Source of the DNA: Streptomyces olivaceus
GTDB lineage: Bacteria > Actinomycetota > Actinomycetes > Streptomycetales > Streptomycetaceae
DNA length: 64,000 nucleotides
Direction of reading: 5' to 3'
Assembly (NCBI RefSeq): GCF_000721235.1
Contig: NZ_JOFH01000012.1
Span: 1 to 64,000 of the forward strand
The notes under the pieces are model-generated. The model worked only from the letters and a program-made list of their open reading frames with translations, was not told where the DNA came from and searched no databases. The first letter of the stretch is position 1. Each line of letters opens with the position of its first letter. The translations under genes and the position numbers were made by a program. Positions 48,784-56,745 of the stretch are shown here, piece after piece.

Positions 48784-50004
48784 ATGGCCGACCGGGTCAC
48801 GGTGATCGGCTGGGACGGTTCGCCGCTGACCGCCGCGGCACGCTCCGCACTGGGCGCGGCCACCCTCGTGGCCGGCGCCGCCCACCACCTGGCGCTTCCC
48901 GAGGTGCCGCCCGCCGCCGAACGCATCCGCCTCGGCAGCGTCGCCCTCGCCGCCCGCCGCATCGCCGCCCACCGCGGGACCACGGTCGTCCTCGCCGACG
49001 GCGACCCCGGCTTCTTCGGCGTCGTACGCACCCTCCGGGCCCCCGAGTACGGCCTGGAGGTGGAAGTGGTCCCCGCCGTCTCCTCCGTGGCCGCCGCCTT
49101 CGCCCGCGCCGGCATGCCCTGGGACGACGCCCACGTGGTCGTCGCCCACCCCCGCACCCTGCGACGCGCGGTGAACGTGTGCCGGGCCCACACCAAGGTC
49201 GCGGTCCTCACCTCACCCGGCGCCGGACCCGCCGAACTCGGCCTGCTGATGGAGGGCGTCCACCGCACCTTCGTCATCTGCGAGGAACTCGGCACCACCC
49301 GCGAGCGGGTCACCGTCGTCACCTCCGACAAGGCGGCCGACCACACCTGGCGCGACCCGAACGTCGTCATCGTGGCCGGCGGGAGCACCGGGCCGGGCGC
49401 CGCGGCCGACGGGGCCGGCTGGATCGCCGGCCGGGACCCGGCCGCCGGACCGCGCGGCTGGTCGCTGCCCGCCGAGGCGTACGGCGGCGAACTGGGCGAG
49501 GGCGAGACCGACCTGCTCCGCACCGCCCAACTCGCCCGGCTCGGACCGCGGCCGGGCGACCTCGTGTGGGACATCGGCTGCGGCGGCGGAGCCTTCGCCG
49601 CCGAGGCCGCCCGCGCGGGCGCCGCCGTCATCGCGGTCGACCGCGACCGGGACGCCTGCGCCCGGACCGAGGCCGCCGCACGGCACTTCGGGGTCCAGGT
49701 GCAGACCGTCCACGGCACCGCGCCGCACGTCCTGGAGAACCTGCCCGAACCGGACGTCGTGCGGGTCGGCGGCGGGGGAGCGGCCGTGGTCTCCGCGGTC
49801 GCCGACCGGCGGCCCCAGCGGATCGTCGCCCACGCCGCGACCCGCGACGCGGCCGAACTCGTCGGCAGGGACCTGACGGAGCACGGCTACCGGGTCGAAT
49901 GCGCGCTGCTGCAGTCCGTCGGACTCGACACCCGGGCCTGGACGGAGACGGAGCGGAGCGTCGCGTTCCTGCTCAGCGGGGTCCTCCCGGACCGCGCCCC
50001 GTGA
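48784..50004 (+). CDS. cobL: Precorrin-6Y C5,15-methyltransferase (decarboxylating), CbiE-CbiT fusion
   Basis: CobL methylates precorrin-6B twice and decarboxylates it in cobalamin synthesis. Residues 1-200 are the CbiE-type tetrapyrrole methylase (VTVIGWDGSPLTAAARSALG, VVLADGDPGFFG, VEVVPAVSSVAAAFARAG). Residues 230-406 are the CbiT-type methylase with the SAM motif VWDIGCGGGAFAAEAA. Length is 406 residues. It is followed by the BluB-CobT gene after a 344-bp leader, so the two are not simply coupled. Confidence 0.93.
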   Translation: MADRVTVIGWDGSPLTAAARSALGAATLVAGAAHHLALPEVPPAAERIRLGSVALAARRIAAHRGTTVVLADGDPGFFGVVRTLRAPEYGLEVEVVPAVSSVAAAFARAGMPWDDAHVVVAHPRTLRRAVNVCRAHTKVAVLTSPGAGPAELGLLMEGVHRTFVICEELGTTRERVTVVTSDKAADHTWRDPNVVIVAGGSTGPGAAADGAGWIAGRDPAAGPRGWSLPAEAYGGELGEGETDLLRTAQLARLGPRPGDLVWDIGCGGGAFAAEAARAGAAVIAVDRDRDACARTEAAARHFGVQVQTVHGTAPHVLENLPEPDVVRVGGGGAAVVSAVADRRPQRIVAHAATRDAAELVGRDLTEHGYRVECALLQSVGLDTRAWTETERSVAFLLSGVLPDRAP

Positions 50005-50348
50005 TCGGGTTGTCGTACTGCCGGGGTAGGCTGGCGGATTGTTGTACCGCATGGGGGCACCTGGGGCTTCGTCGCCCAATGTCCTGAAAACCGGTCAGTT
50101 ATGGGCGGTATGTGGTACGGCAGAACCGGAGGACGCGCAACGTGGCGCAGTCCACAGCGGGCCGTCGCGGATCAAGCTGTCGTGGCGGGGGAACGGCCGC
50201 GACAATGCCACTGAATGGCTTTGTCGTCTTTTCCCGCGGGTCGTTCGTGCCGCTGGGCACGCACGCTCGTTCTCACTGTGGGGCGGTCGGTGCGCCGTCC
50301 CGGGCGAGCTGGTCGTAGAAGCACTAACCGATGGGCGAGGGGTTACGC
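50005..50348 (+). other. Long leader of the bluB-cobT gene (344 bp)
   Basis: A -10-like TAGGCT at 50027-50032 suggests transcription starts near 50039. The leader contains CATGGGGGCACCT (shared with the pheS leader), an attenuator-like hairpin at 50200-50232 and a second hairpin CGTGCC-GCTG-GGCACG near 50246-50261. I could not identify the conserved B12-box set of a cobalamin riboswitch. No gene is supported. Confidence 0.5.
50200..50232 (+). terminator. Hairpin plus T-rich tract in the cobT leader (attenuator candidate)
   Basis: CGACAA-T-GCCA (50200-50210) pairs with TGGC-T-TTGTCG (50216-50226) with a single T-T mismatch and loop CTGAA, followed at once by TCTTTT (50227-50232). It lies 116 bp before the ATG on the coding strand. 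Confidence 0.65.
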
Positions 50349-53300
50349 ATGACCGACACCGGCCAGATCCCGGGCGAGGGGCTGCCGGAGAACGCAGGCA
50401 TGGTGGAGCAGCCGGGCGTCCCCGCACCCGGCGCGTACACCTACCTCTCCGAGGCCGACGCCGAGGACGAGGACCTGTTGTTGCTGCCGGGAGCCCAGAG
50501 TGCTTGGGGCAACGAGGTCGCGCCGCCCGCGCCGGAGCCGGTCGTCGAGACCGTGCACCAGCCGGGCCCGCACGAACTGTCCGGCCGTGACAGCGGTTCG
50601 GTCGACCTCGGTGGCGTCCGCCTGCCCGACCCCGCGTCCGCCCCGGTCCAGCCGCGCAGACCCCTCCACCTCGGCCCGCCGATCCCGGACGCCTCCGCGA
50701 GCCCGGTGCGTTCCCTCGCCGACCGCGGCCCCGCCGCCGCGCCGGTACGGCACCCCGGCCCGCCGGCCGCCGTCCCCGAGTACCTCGACGCCCCGCAGAC
50801 CGCCGCGATGCCTCCGCAGTCGGCGGCGCCGTGGGGGGCGCAGGCCGCACCGCAGACGGCCCCGGCCCCGGCGAGCGCCGGGGCGGGCGATGCGGAAACG
50901 GTTGTTCCGGTACCGGACCAGGAGCCCGAGCCGCTGGGCGCGGCCCAGGCCCTCGTGAGCCGCGTGGCCACGGAGGCCGTGACGGCGACGGGCGGTGCGG
51001 AGGATCCCGGGCAGCCCGGGACGCAGGCCGGGGCGGGTCCGGCAGAAGCTCCGGAGCCGACGACCGGGGAGGGTCACGAGGCTCCGCAGCCCCAGGAGTT
51101 CCCCGGACAGCAGGTGGCTGAGGACGGGACGGACGGCGCCGAAGAGGGCGTAGCCGCACAGGCCGCCGGGGGCGTGGCCCCGCAGGCGCCGCCGGCGCAG
51201 GACGCCCCCGCGTCGCAGGGGGCCGGGATCCCGGCCCCGCAGGCGTCGCCGGAGGCCCCGCTTCCCGAGCCGCCCGTGGCCCAGGACGACCAGTCGGCCG
51301 ACGCGCCCGTGCCCGCCGGACCGCCGAGTGCGCCCGCGGACACCCTCACCCCCGAGGCGACGGCACCGGACACCGCCGTCGGCCCTGCCGGGCCGGACGC
51401 CGCGAGCGCAAGGGCGCCGGAGGCCGTTGCGCCGGAGGCGCCGATGGGCGCCGCGCCGTCGGCCCCGGACGCCGTCGCTCCCGAGGCGGTCGCCCCGGAC
51501 GCGGTCGTCGCGGGAGCCGTGGGCGAGGAGGCCGTTGCCGCGGAGGCCGTCGCTCCAGGAGTGGTCGCTCCGGAGGCCGTTGGCCCGGACGTCGCCGTCC
51601 CGGGGGCCGTCGCTCCCGAGGCCGTCGAGCCCCAGCCCGCCGGACCCGAGCAGTCCCCGGAGCCCGGGGCATCGGAGGTCGCCGACCGGCCCGAGCCGGT
51701 GGCGGACGCGGACGTACAGCCCCGGCCGCCGGTGCCTTCCGCACCGCAGGAGGTGGCGCACCCGCATCCGGACGGCCCGTCCGCGTCGCAGGAGATGGCG
51801 GCGGTCCAGCCGGACTCCGCGTCCTCGCCCGAGGCCGCCACCGCCCGCCCCGACGCGCAGCCGGGCGCCGACCAGCCGGTCGTGGAGCACGCGCCCGCCG
51901 ACCATGCCGTCGTCGGCCAGGCCGTTCCCGGGCAGCACGCTCCCGGTGAACCGGTCGCCCAGGCGGACCCGCAGGAATCCGCCCCGGTCACCCCGGAGCC
52001 CGACGGCTTCGATGCGTCCGCCGATGCCGGCCCCGACACCCCCGCGGTCACCGACACCACCGCGGTCACCGAGACCCCCGTGGCTCCCGAGCCTCTCGTG
52101 GTTCCCGAGCCCGCACCCGGCCTCCGCTCCGACGCGCACCTCACCGCCGAACACCCCCCGGCACCGGACGCCCCGCGGCCCGCGCAGGGCCCGCAGTCAC
52201 TCGTGGGCCCCGATGTACCCGACGTACCGCAGGAAGTGGCCGTGGCACCCAGCACGTCCGAACCCGCGGAGCCCGACGCGGCTCCGGCCCCCACGGCCGA
52301 GCAGCAGCCCCTGCCCGAGCCGCCGCAGGGCGCCGGGGAGCCCGGTGCCGACGAGGTTGAGGCCCAGTTCCCGCCCGTCGAGGGCGGCCAGGTGCCCACC
52401 ACTCCGGCCGGGCCCGAGGCCGTCCCGGTCACTCCCGAGGTCCCCGCCCCGCGCGAGACCGGTCCCGAACTCGCCCAGAACGCCGACGACCTGGCCACCC
52501 GCGCCGCCGACCAGGAGGACGAAGCGGACCAGATCCTCGTGGACGTACCGGAGGTGCGCCGGCCCACCGGCCCGGCGGCTCCCGCCTACGACGACGCCGA
52601 GCGTGCCGCCGTCCTGAAGGTCATGCGTGAACGCCGTGACATCCGCAACGGCTTCCGCAGCGACCCCATCCCCCACGAGGTGCTGCTCCGCGTGCTGGAG
52701 GCCGCCCACACCGCGCCCTCCGTCGGCCACTCGCAGCCCTGGGACTTCGTCGTCATCCGCTCCGAGGACACCCGCCGCGCGATGCACGAACTGGCGATGC
52801 GCCAGCGCGACGCCTACGCGAAGTCGCTGCCCAAGGGGCGGGCCAAGCAGTTCAAGGAACTGAAGATCGAGGCCATCCTCGACACCCCCGTCAACATCGT
52901 CGTCACCGCCGACCCGACGCGGGGCGGCCGGCACACCCTCGGGCGCCACACGCAGCCGCAGATGGCGCCGTATTCCTCCGCGCTCGCCGTCGAGAACCTC
53001 TGGCTCGCCGCCCGCGCCGAGGGCCTCGGCGTCGGCTGGGTCAGCTTCTTCGACGAGCGTGAGATGGTCCGCGCCCTCGGCCTGCCCGAACACCTCGACA
53101 TCGTCGCGTACCTGTGCGTCGGGTACGTCGACGAGTTCCCGGACGAGCCCGAGCTGATGCAGGCCGGCTGGTCCAAGCGCCGCCCGCTGTCCTGGGTGGT
53201 CCACGAGGAGACGTACGGCCGTCGTGCCCTGCCGGGCGAGGCGCCGCACGACCTGCTCGCCGAGACCGTCGCGCAGATCCGCCCGCTGGACGCCAAGGCG

Positions 53301-54302
53301 CTCGGGGAGGCCTGGGAGCGGCAGAAGCGCATGACCAAGCCGGCCGGTGCGCTCGGCATGCTGGAGATCATCTCCGCCCAGCTGTCCGGCCTGTCCCGGC
53401 AGTGCCCGCCGCCCATCCCGGAGCCCGCGGCCGTCGCCGTCTTCGCCGGCGACCACGGAGTGCACGCCCAGGGCGTCACCCCCTGGCCGCAGGAGGTCAC
53501 CGCCCAGATGGTCGCCAACTTCCTGGGCGGCGGGGCGGTCTGCAACGCCTTCGCCACCCAGGTCGGCGCCGAGGTGTGCGTCGTGGACGTCGGTGTCGCC
53601 ACCGACCTGCCCGCCACGCCGGGCCTGCTGCCCCGCAAGATCCGCGGGGGCACCTCCGACATGACCACCGGCCCCGCGATGACCCGCGAGGAGGCCAAGC
53701 AGGCCGTCGAGGTCGGTATCGAGACCGCCCGCGACCTGGTCGCGGCCGGCAACAAGGCGCTGCTCACCGGCGAGATGGGCATCGCGAACACCACCGCGTC
53801 CGCCGCGCTCATCTCCGTCTTCACCGGCGTCGACCCGGCCGAGGTCACCGGCCGCGGCACCGGCATCAACGACGAGACGCTGGCCCGCAAGACCGAGGTC
53901 GTCCGCCGCGCCCTCGAACTCCACCAGCCGGACCCCGCCGACCCCGTCGGTGTCCTGGCCGCGGTCGGCGGCTTCGAGCACGCGGCCATGGTCGGCCTGC
54001 TGCTCGGCGGCGCCTCCCTGCGCACGCCGGTGATCCTGGACGGCGTCAGCGCCGGTGCCGCCGCCCTGGTCGCCCGCGCGATCGCCCCGGAGGTGCTGGC
54101 CGCCTGCATCGCCGGCCACCGCAGCGCCGAGCCCGGCCACGTCGCCGCGCTCAACAAGCTGGGCCTGCGTCCGCTGGTCGACCTCGACCTCCGCCTCGGC
54201 GAGGGCACCGGCGCGCTGCTCGCCCTGCCGATGGTGCAGAGCACGGCGCGGGCGATGCACGAGGTGGCGACGTTCGACTCGGCCGGAGTCACCGAGAAGT
54301 AG
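50349..54302 (+). CDS. cobT: BluB-CobT fusion with a ~740-residue low-complexity N-terminus
   Basis: The 1317-residue product joins two lower-ligand enzymes of cobalamin synthesis. Residues about 745-965 match BluB, which makes 5,6-dimethylbenzimidazole from FMN (RRDIRNGFRSDPIPHEVLLR, then APSVGHSQPWDFVVIR, PYSSALAVENLWLAARAEG). Residues about 975-1317 match CobT, which makes alpha-ribazole phosphate (MTKPAGALGMLE, AVFAGDHGVHAQGVTPWP, GEMGIANTTASAALIS, GRGTGINDE, LDGVSAGAAALVARA). Residues 1 to about 740 are Pro/Ala/Glu-rich with repeats of the type EAVAPDAV and look disordered. ATG 50349 follows GAGGGG. Confidence 0.92.
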   Translation: MTDTGQIPGEGLPENAGMVEQPGVPAPGAYTYLSEADAEDEDLLLLPGAQSAWGNEVAPPAPEPVVETVHQPGPHELSGRDSGSVDLGGVRLPDPASAPVQPRRPLHLGPPIPDASASPVRSLADRGPAAAPVRHPGPPAAVPEYLDAPQTAAMPPQSAAPWGAQAAPQTAPAPASAGAGDAETVVPVPDQEPEPLGAAQALVSRVATEAVTATGGAEDPGQPGTQAGAGPAEAPEPTTGEGHEAPQPQEFPGQQVAEDGTDGAEEGVAAQAAGGVAPQAPPAQDAPASQGAGIPAPQASPEAPLPEPPVAQDDQSADAPVPAGPPSAPADTLTPEATAPDTAVGPAGPDAASARAPEAVAPEAPMGAAPSAPDAVAPEAVAPDAVVAGAVGEEAVAAEAVAPGVVAPEAVGPDVAVPGAVAPEAVEPQPAGPEQSPEPGASEVADRPEPVADADVQPRPPVPSAPQEVAHPHPDGPSASQEMAAVQPDSASSPEAATARPDAQPGADQPVVEHAPADHAVVGQAVPGQHAPGEPVAQADPQESAPVTPEPDGFDASADAGPDTPAVTDTTAVTETPVAPEPLVVPEPAPGLRSDAHLTAEHPPAPDAPRPAQGPQSLVGPDVPDVPQEVAVAPSTSEPAEPDAAPAPTAEQQPLPEPPQGAGEPGADEVEAQFPPVEGGQVPTTPAGPEAVPVTPEVPAPRETGPELAQNADDLATRAADQEDEADQILVDVPEVRRPTGPAAPAYDDAERAAVLKVMRERRDIRNGFRSDPIPHEVLLRVLEAAHTAPSVGHSQPWDFVVIRSEDTRRAMHELAMRQRDAYAKSLPKGRAKQFKELKIEAILDTPVNIVVTADPTRGGRHTLGRHTQPQMAPYSSALAVENLWLAARAEGLGVGWVSFFDEREMVRALGLPEHLDIVAYLCVGYVDEFPDEPELMQAGWSKRRPLSWVVHEETYGRRALPGEAPHDLLAETVAQIRPLDAKALGEAWERQKRMTKPAGALGMLEIISAQLSGLSRQCPPPIPEPAAVAVFAGDHGVHAQGVTPWPQEVTAQMVANFLGGGAVCNAFATQVGAEVCVVDVGVATDLPATPGLLPRKIRGGTSDMTTGPAMTREEAKQAVEVGIETARDLVAAGNKALLTGEMGIANTTASAALISVFTGVDPAEVTGRGTGINDETLARKTEVVRRALELHQPDPADPVGVLAAVGGFEHAAMVGLLLGGASLRTPVILDGVSAGAAALVARAIAPEVLAACIAGHRSAEPGHVAALNKLGLRPLVDLDLRLGEGTGALLALPMVQSTARAMHEVATFDSAGVTEK

Positions 54303-54640
54303 CCTGCGGCGGGGAGGGACCGGCGCGGCACCCGGGCGCGCATGCTCCGCCGCCGCAGGCGGACCGCGCCGGGCGGTCCCGCCGGCGCGCGACCGCCCCG
54401 TCGGCCGCCGGCCCCTCCCGCCGTATGCCGGACACGCCTCGTACCGCCCCCGCACGTCTCCTAGAATCCGCACGTATCCCCACGTCAGACACATCAGGCA
54501 CGTCTCACGCACGGCACACGCGTCCTGCGCGCCGGACACGTCCGACACGCCAGTCACATCAACCACGTCACATCAACCACGTCAGGGCCGCTCCGGAGCC
54601 GAAGCGCCCACCGCACCGCCAGGACGAGGAGCCCGCCCTC
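54303..54640. other. Intergenic region upstream of the siroheme/SUMT gene (338 bp)
   Basis: TAGAAT at 54462-54467 is a good -10. The following 110 bp are unusually A/C-rich with many CACGTC and CACATC words, including an exact 14-bp tandem duplication (54553-54566 and 54567-54580). No gene is supported. Confidence 0.5.
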
Positions 54641-55873
54641 ATGGCCGAACATCCCGCCTACCCCGTAGGCCTCCGTCTCACCGGCCGTCGTGTGGTCGTC
54701 CTCGGCGGCGGGCAGGTCGCCCAGCGCCGCCTGCCCGCGCTCATCGCGGCGGGCGCCGACATCCGCCTGGTGTCCCCCGAGGCGACCCCGTCCGTCGAGG
54801 CGATGGCGGACACGGGCGAGATCACCTGGGAGCGGCGCCCGTACACGGAGGGCGACCTCGCGGGCGCCTGGTACGTCCTGATCGCCACCAGCGACCCGGA
54901 GGCCGCCGAAGCCGCCTCCGCGGAGGCCGAGCGGCACCGCGTGTGGTGCGTCCGCTCCGACGACGCCGACCGGGCCACGGCGTGGACACCGGCCACCGGC
55001 CACAGCGAGGGTGTCACCGTCGCCGTCCTCACCACCGACGCGCGCCACCGCGACCCCCGCCACACCGCGGCCATCCGCGACGCCGTGGTGGAGGGGCTGC
55101 GCGACGGTACCCTCGTCGCCCCGCACCGGCGCACCCGCACCCCCGGCGTCGCCCTGGTCGGCGGCGGACCGGGCGACCCCGACCTGATCACCGTCCGGGG
55201 ACGCCGCCTGCTCGCCGAGGCCGACGTCGTCATCGCCGACCGGCTCGGCCCGCGCGACCTGCTCGCCGAACTGCCGCCGCACGTCGAGGTCATCGACGCC
55301 GCGAAGATCCCCTACGGCCGCTTCATGGCCCAGGAGGCCATCAACAACGCGCTGATCGAGCACGCCAAGCAGGGCAAGGCGGTCGTACGGCTCAAGGGCG
55401 GCGACCCGTTCGTCTTCGGCCGGGGCATGGAGGAGGCGCAGGCGCTGGCCAAGGCGGGCATCGCGTGCACCGTCGTCCCCGGCATCTCCAGCTCCGTCTC
55501 GGTGCCCGGCGCGGCCGGCATCCCGGTCACGCACCGGGGCGTCGCCCACGAGTTCACCGTGGTCAGCGGCCACGTCGCCCCCGACGACGAGCGCTCCCTG
55601 GTCGACTGGCCGTCCCTCGCGAAACTGACCGGCACGCTCGTGATCCTCATGGGCGTCGACAAGATCGGCAAGATCGCCGAGGCCCTCGTCGCGCACGGCA
55701 AGTCCCCCGACACCCCGGTCGCCCTCGTCCAGGAGGGCACGACCGCCGCGCAGCGCCGGGTGGACGCGACCCTCGCCACCGTCGGCGAGGTGGCCGTCGC
55801 GCAGGAGGTCAGGCCGCCCGCCGTCATCGTCGTCGGCGAGGTCGTCGCCGTGGGCCCGCACGGGACGGTCTGA
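54641..55873 (+). CDS. Siroheme synthase-like precorrin-2 dehydrogenase / uroporphyrinogen-III C-methyltransferase
   Basis: The 410-residue protein has two parts. Residues 1-155 carry a CysG-type Rossmann NAD domain (RVVVLGGGQVAQRRLPALIA) for precorrin-2 oxidation. Residues 165-410 are SUMT, which turns uroporphyrinogen III into precorrin-2, with signatures VGGGPGDPDLITVRGRRLL, RLKGGDPFVFGRGMEEA and VVPGISSSVSVPGAAGIP. It feeds both siroheme and cobalamin. Chelatase activity is uncertain. ATG 54641 follows CGAGGAG. A methylase gene starts one base after the stop. Confidence 0.93.
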   Translation: MAEHPAYPVGLRLTGRRVVVLGGGQVAQRRLPALIAAGADIRLVSPEATPSVEAMADTGEITWERRPYTEGDLAGAWYVLIATSDPEAAEAASAEAERHRVWCVRSDDADRATAWTPATGHSEGVTVAVLTTDARHRDPRHTAAIRDAVVEGLRDGTLVAPHRRTRTPGVALVGGGPGDPDLITVRGRRLLAEADVVIADRLGPRDLLAELPPHVEVIDAAKIPYGRFMAQEAINNALIEHAKQGKAVVRLKGGDPFVFGRGMEEAQALAKAGIACTVVPGISSSVSVPGAAGIPVTHRGVAHEFTVVSGHVAPDDERSLVDWPSLAKLTGTLVILMGVDKIGKIAEALVAHGKSPDTPVALVQEGTTAAQRRVDATLATVGEVAVAQEVRPPAVIVVGEVVAVGPHGTV

Positions 55874-55874
55874 C

Positions 55875-56693
55875 ATGGCCGGCCTCATCACGATCGACGA
55901 CCCCGACGACCCGCGCCTGCACGACTACACCGGCCTGACCGACGTCGAACTGCGCCGCCGCCGCGAACCCGCCGAGGGCCTGTTCATCGCCGAGGGCGCC
56001 AAGGTCATCAGACGGGCCGGCGAGGCGGGCTACGCGATGCGCTCGATGCTGCTCTCCGCCAAGTGGGTCGACACCATGCGCGACATCATCGACGAGGCCC
56101 CGGCCCCGGTGTACGTCGTCGACCCGGCGCTCGCCGAACAGGTCACCGGCTACCACGTGCACCGCGGCGCGCTCGCCTCCATGGCGCGCAAGCCGCTGCC
56201 CACCGCGGCCGGCCTGCTGACCGGCGCCCGCCGTGTCGTCGTCATGGAGTCCGTCAACGACCACACCAACATCGGGGCGATCTTCCGTTCCGCCGCCGCG
56301 CTCGGACTGGAAGCCGTCCTGCTCTCACCGGACTGCGCGGACCCCCTCTACCGGCGCAGCGTCAAGGTCTCGATGGGCGCCGTCTTCTCCGTGCCCTACG
56401 CCCGCCTCACCACCTGGCCGGCCGGTCTCGAAACGGTCCGGGACGCGGGCTTCACCCTCCTCGCCCTCACCCCGGACGAGCGCGCCGAGCCTCTCGACGA
56501 GGTCGCCCCGCACCGCATGGAGCGCGTGGCCCTCATGCTGGGCGCGGAGGGCGACGGGCTGACCCGGCGGGCCCTGGCGGCGTCCGACGCGTGGGTGCGC
56601 ATCCCGATGTCCCACGGCGTCGACTCCCTGAACGTGGGAGCGGCGGCCGCGGTCGCCTTCTACGCGGTGACGGCCGGCCGCCCATCCCCGTAG
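55875..56693 (+). CDS. SpoU/TrmH-family RNA methyltransferase
   Basis: This is a second SPOUT RNA 2'-O-methyltransferase (272 residues), with the substrate domain LRRRREPAEGLFIAEGAKVI. Catalytic motifs are VNDHTNIGAIFRSAAALG, LMLGAEGDGLTRRAL and IPMSHGVDSLNVGAAAAVAF. The target is unknown. The start is one base after the cysG-type stop, so the two are cotranscribed, though no shared pathway is obvious. Confidence 0.9.
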   Translation: MAGLITIDDPDDPRLHDYTGLTDVELRRRREPAEGLFIAEGAKVIRRAGEAGYAMRSMLLSAKWVDTMRDIIDEAPAPVYVVDPALAEQVTGYHVHRGALASMARKPLPTAAGLLTGARRVVVMESVNDHTNIGAIFRSAAALGLEAVLLSPDCADPLYRRSVKVSMGAVFSVPYARLTTWPAGLETVRDAGFTLLALTPDERAEPLDEVAPHRMERVALMLGAEGDGLTRRALAASDAWVRIPMSHGVDSLNVGAAAAVAFYAVTAGRPSP

Positions 56694-56745
56694 AGCCGGT
56701 TCCCGGCACGGCCCACGGCCGAGCCGGGCGCGACCGCGGCCGGCG

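Noticed and set aside
50112..50318. 68-codon ORF in the cobT leader
   Set aside because: It crosses the terminator hairpin and has no ribosome binding site or recognisable sequence. It is more likely an untranslated leader.
50005..50348. Cobalamin riboswitch upstream of cobT
   Set aside because: GCCACTG occurs, but inside a simple hairpin. The other conserved elements and long pseudoknot partner were not found.
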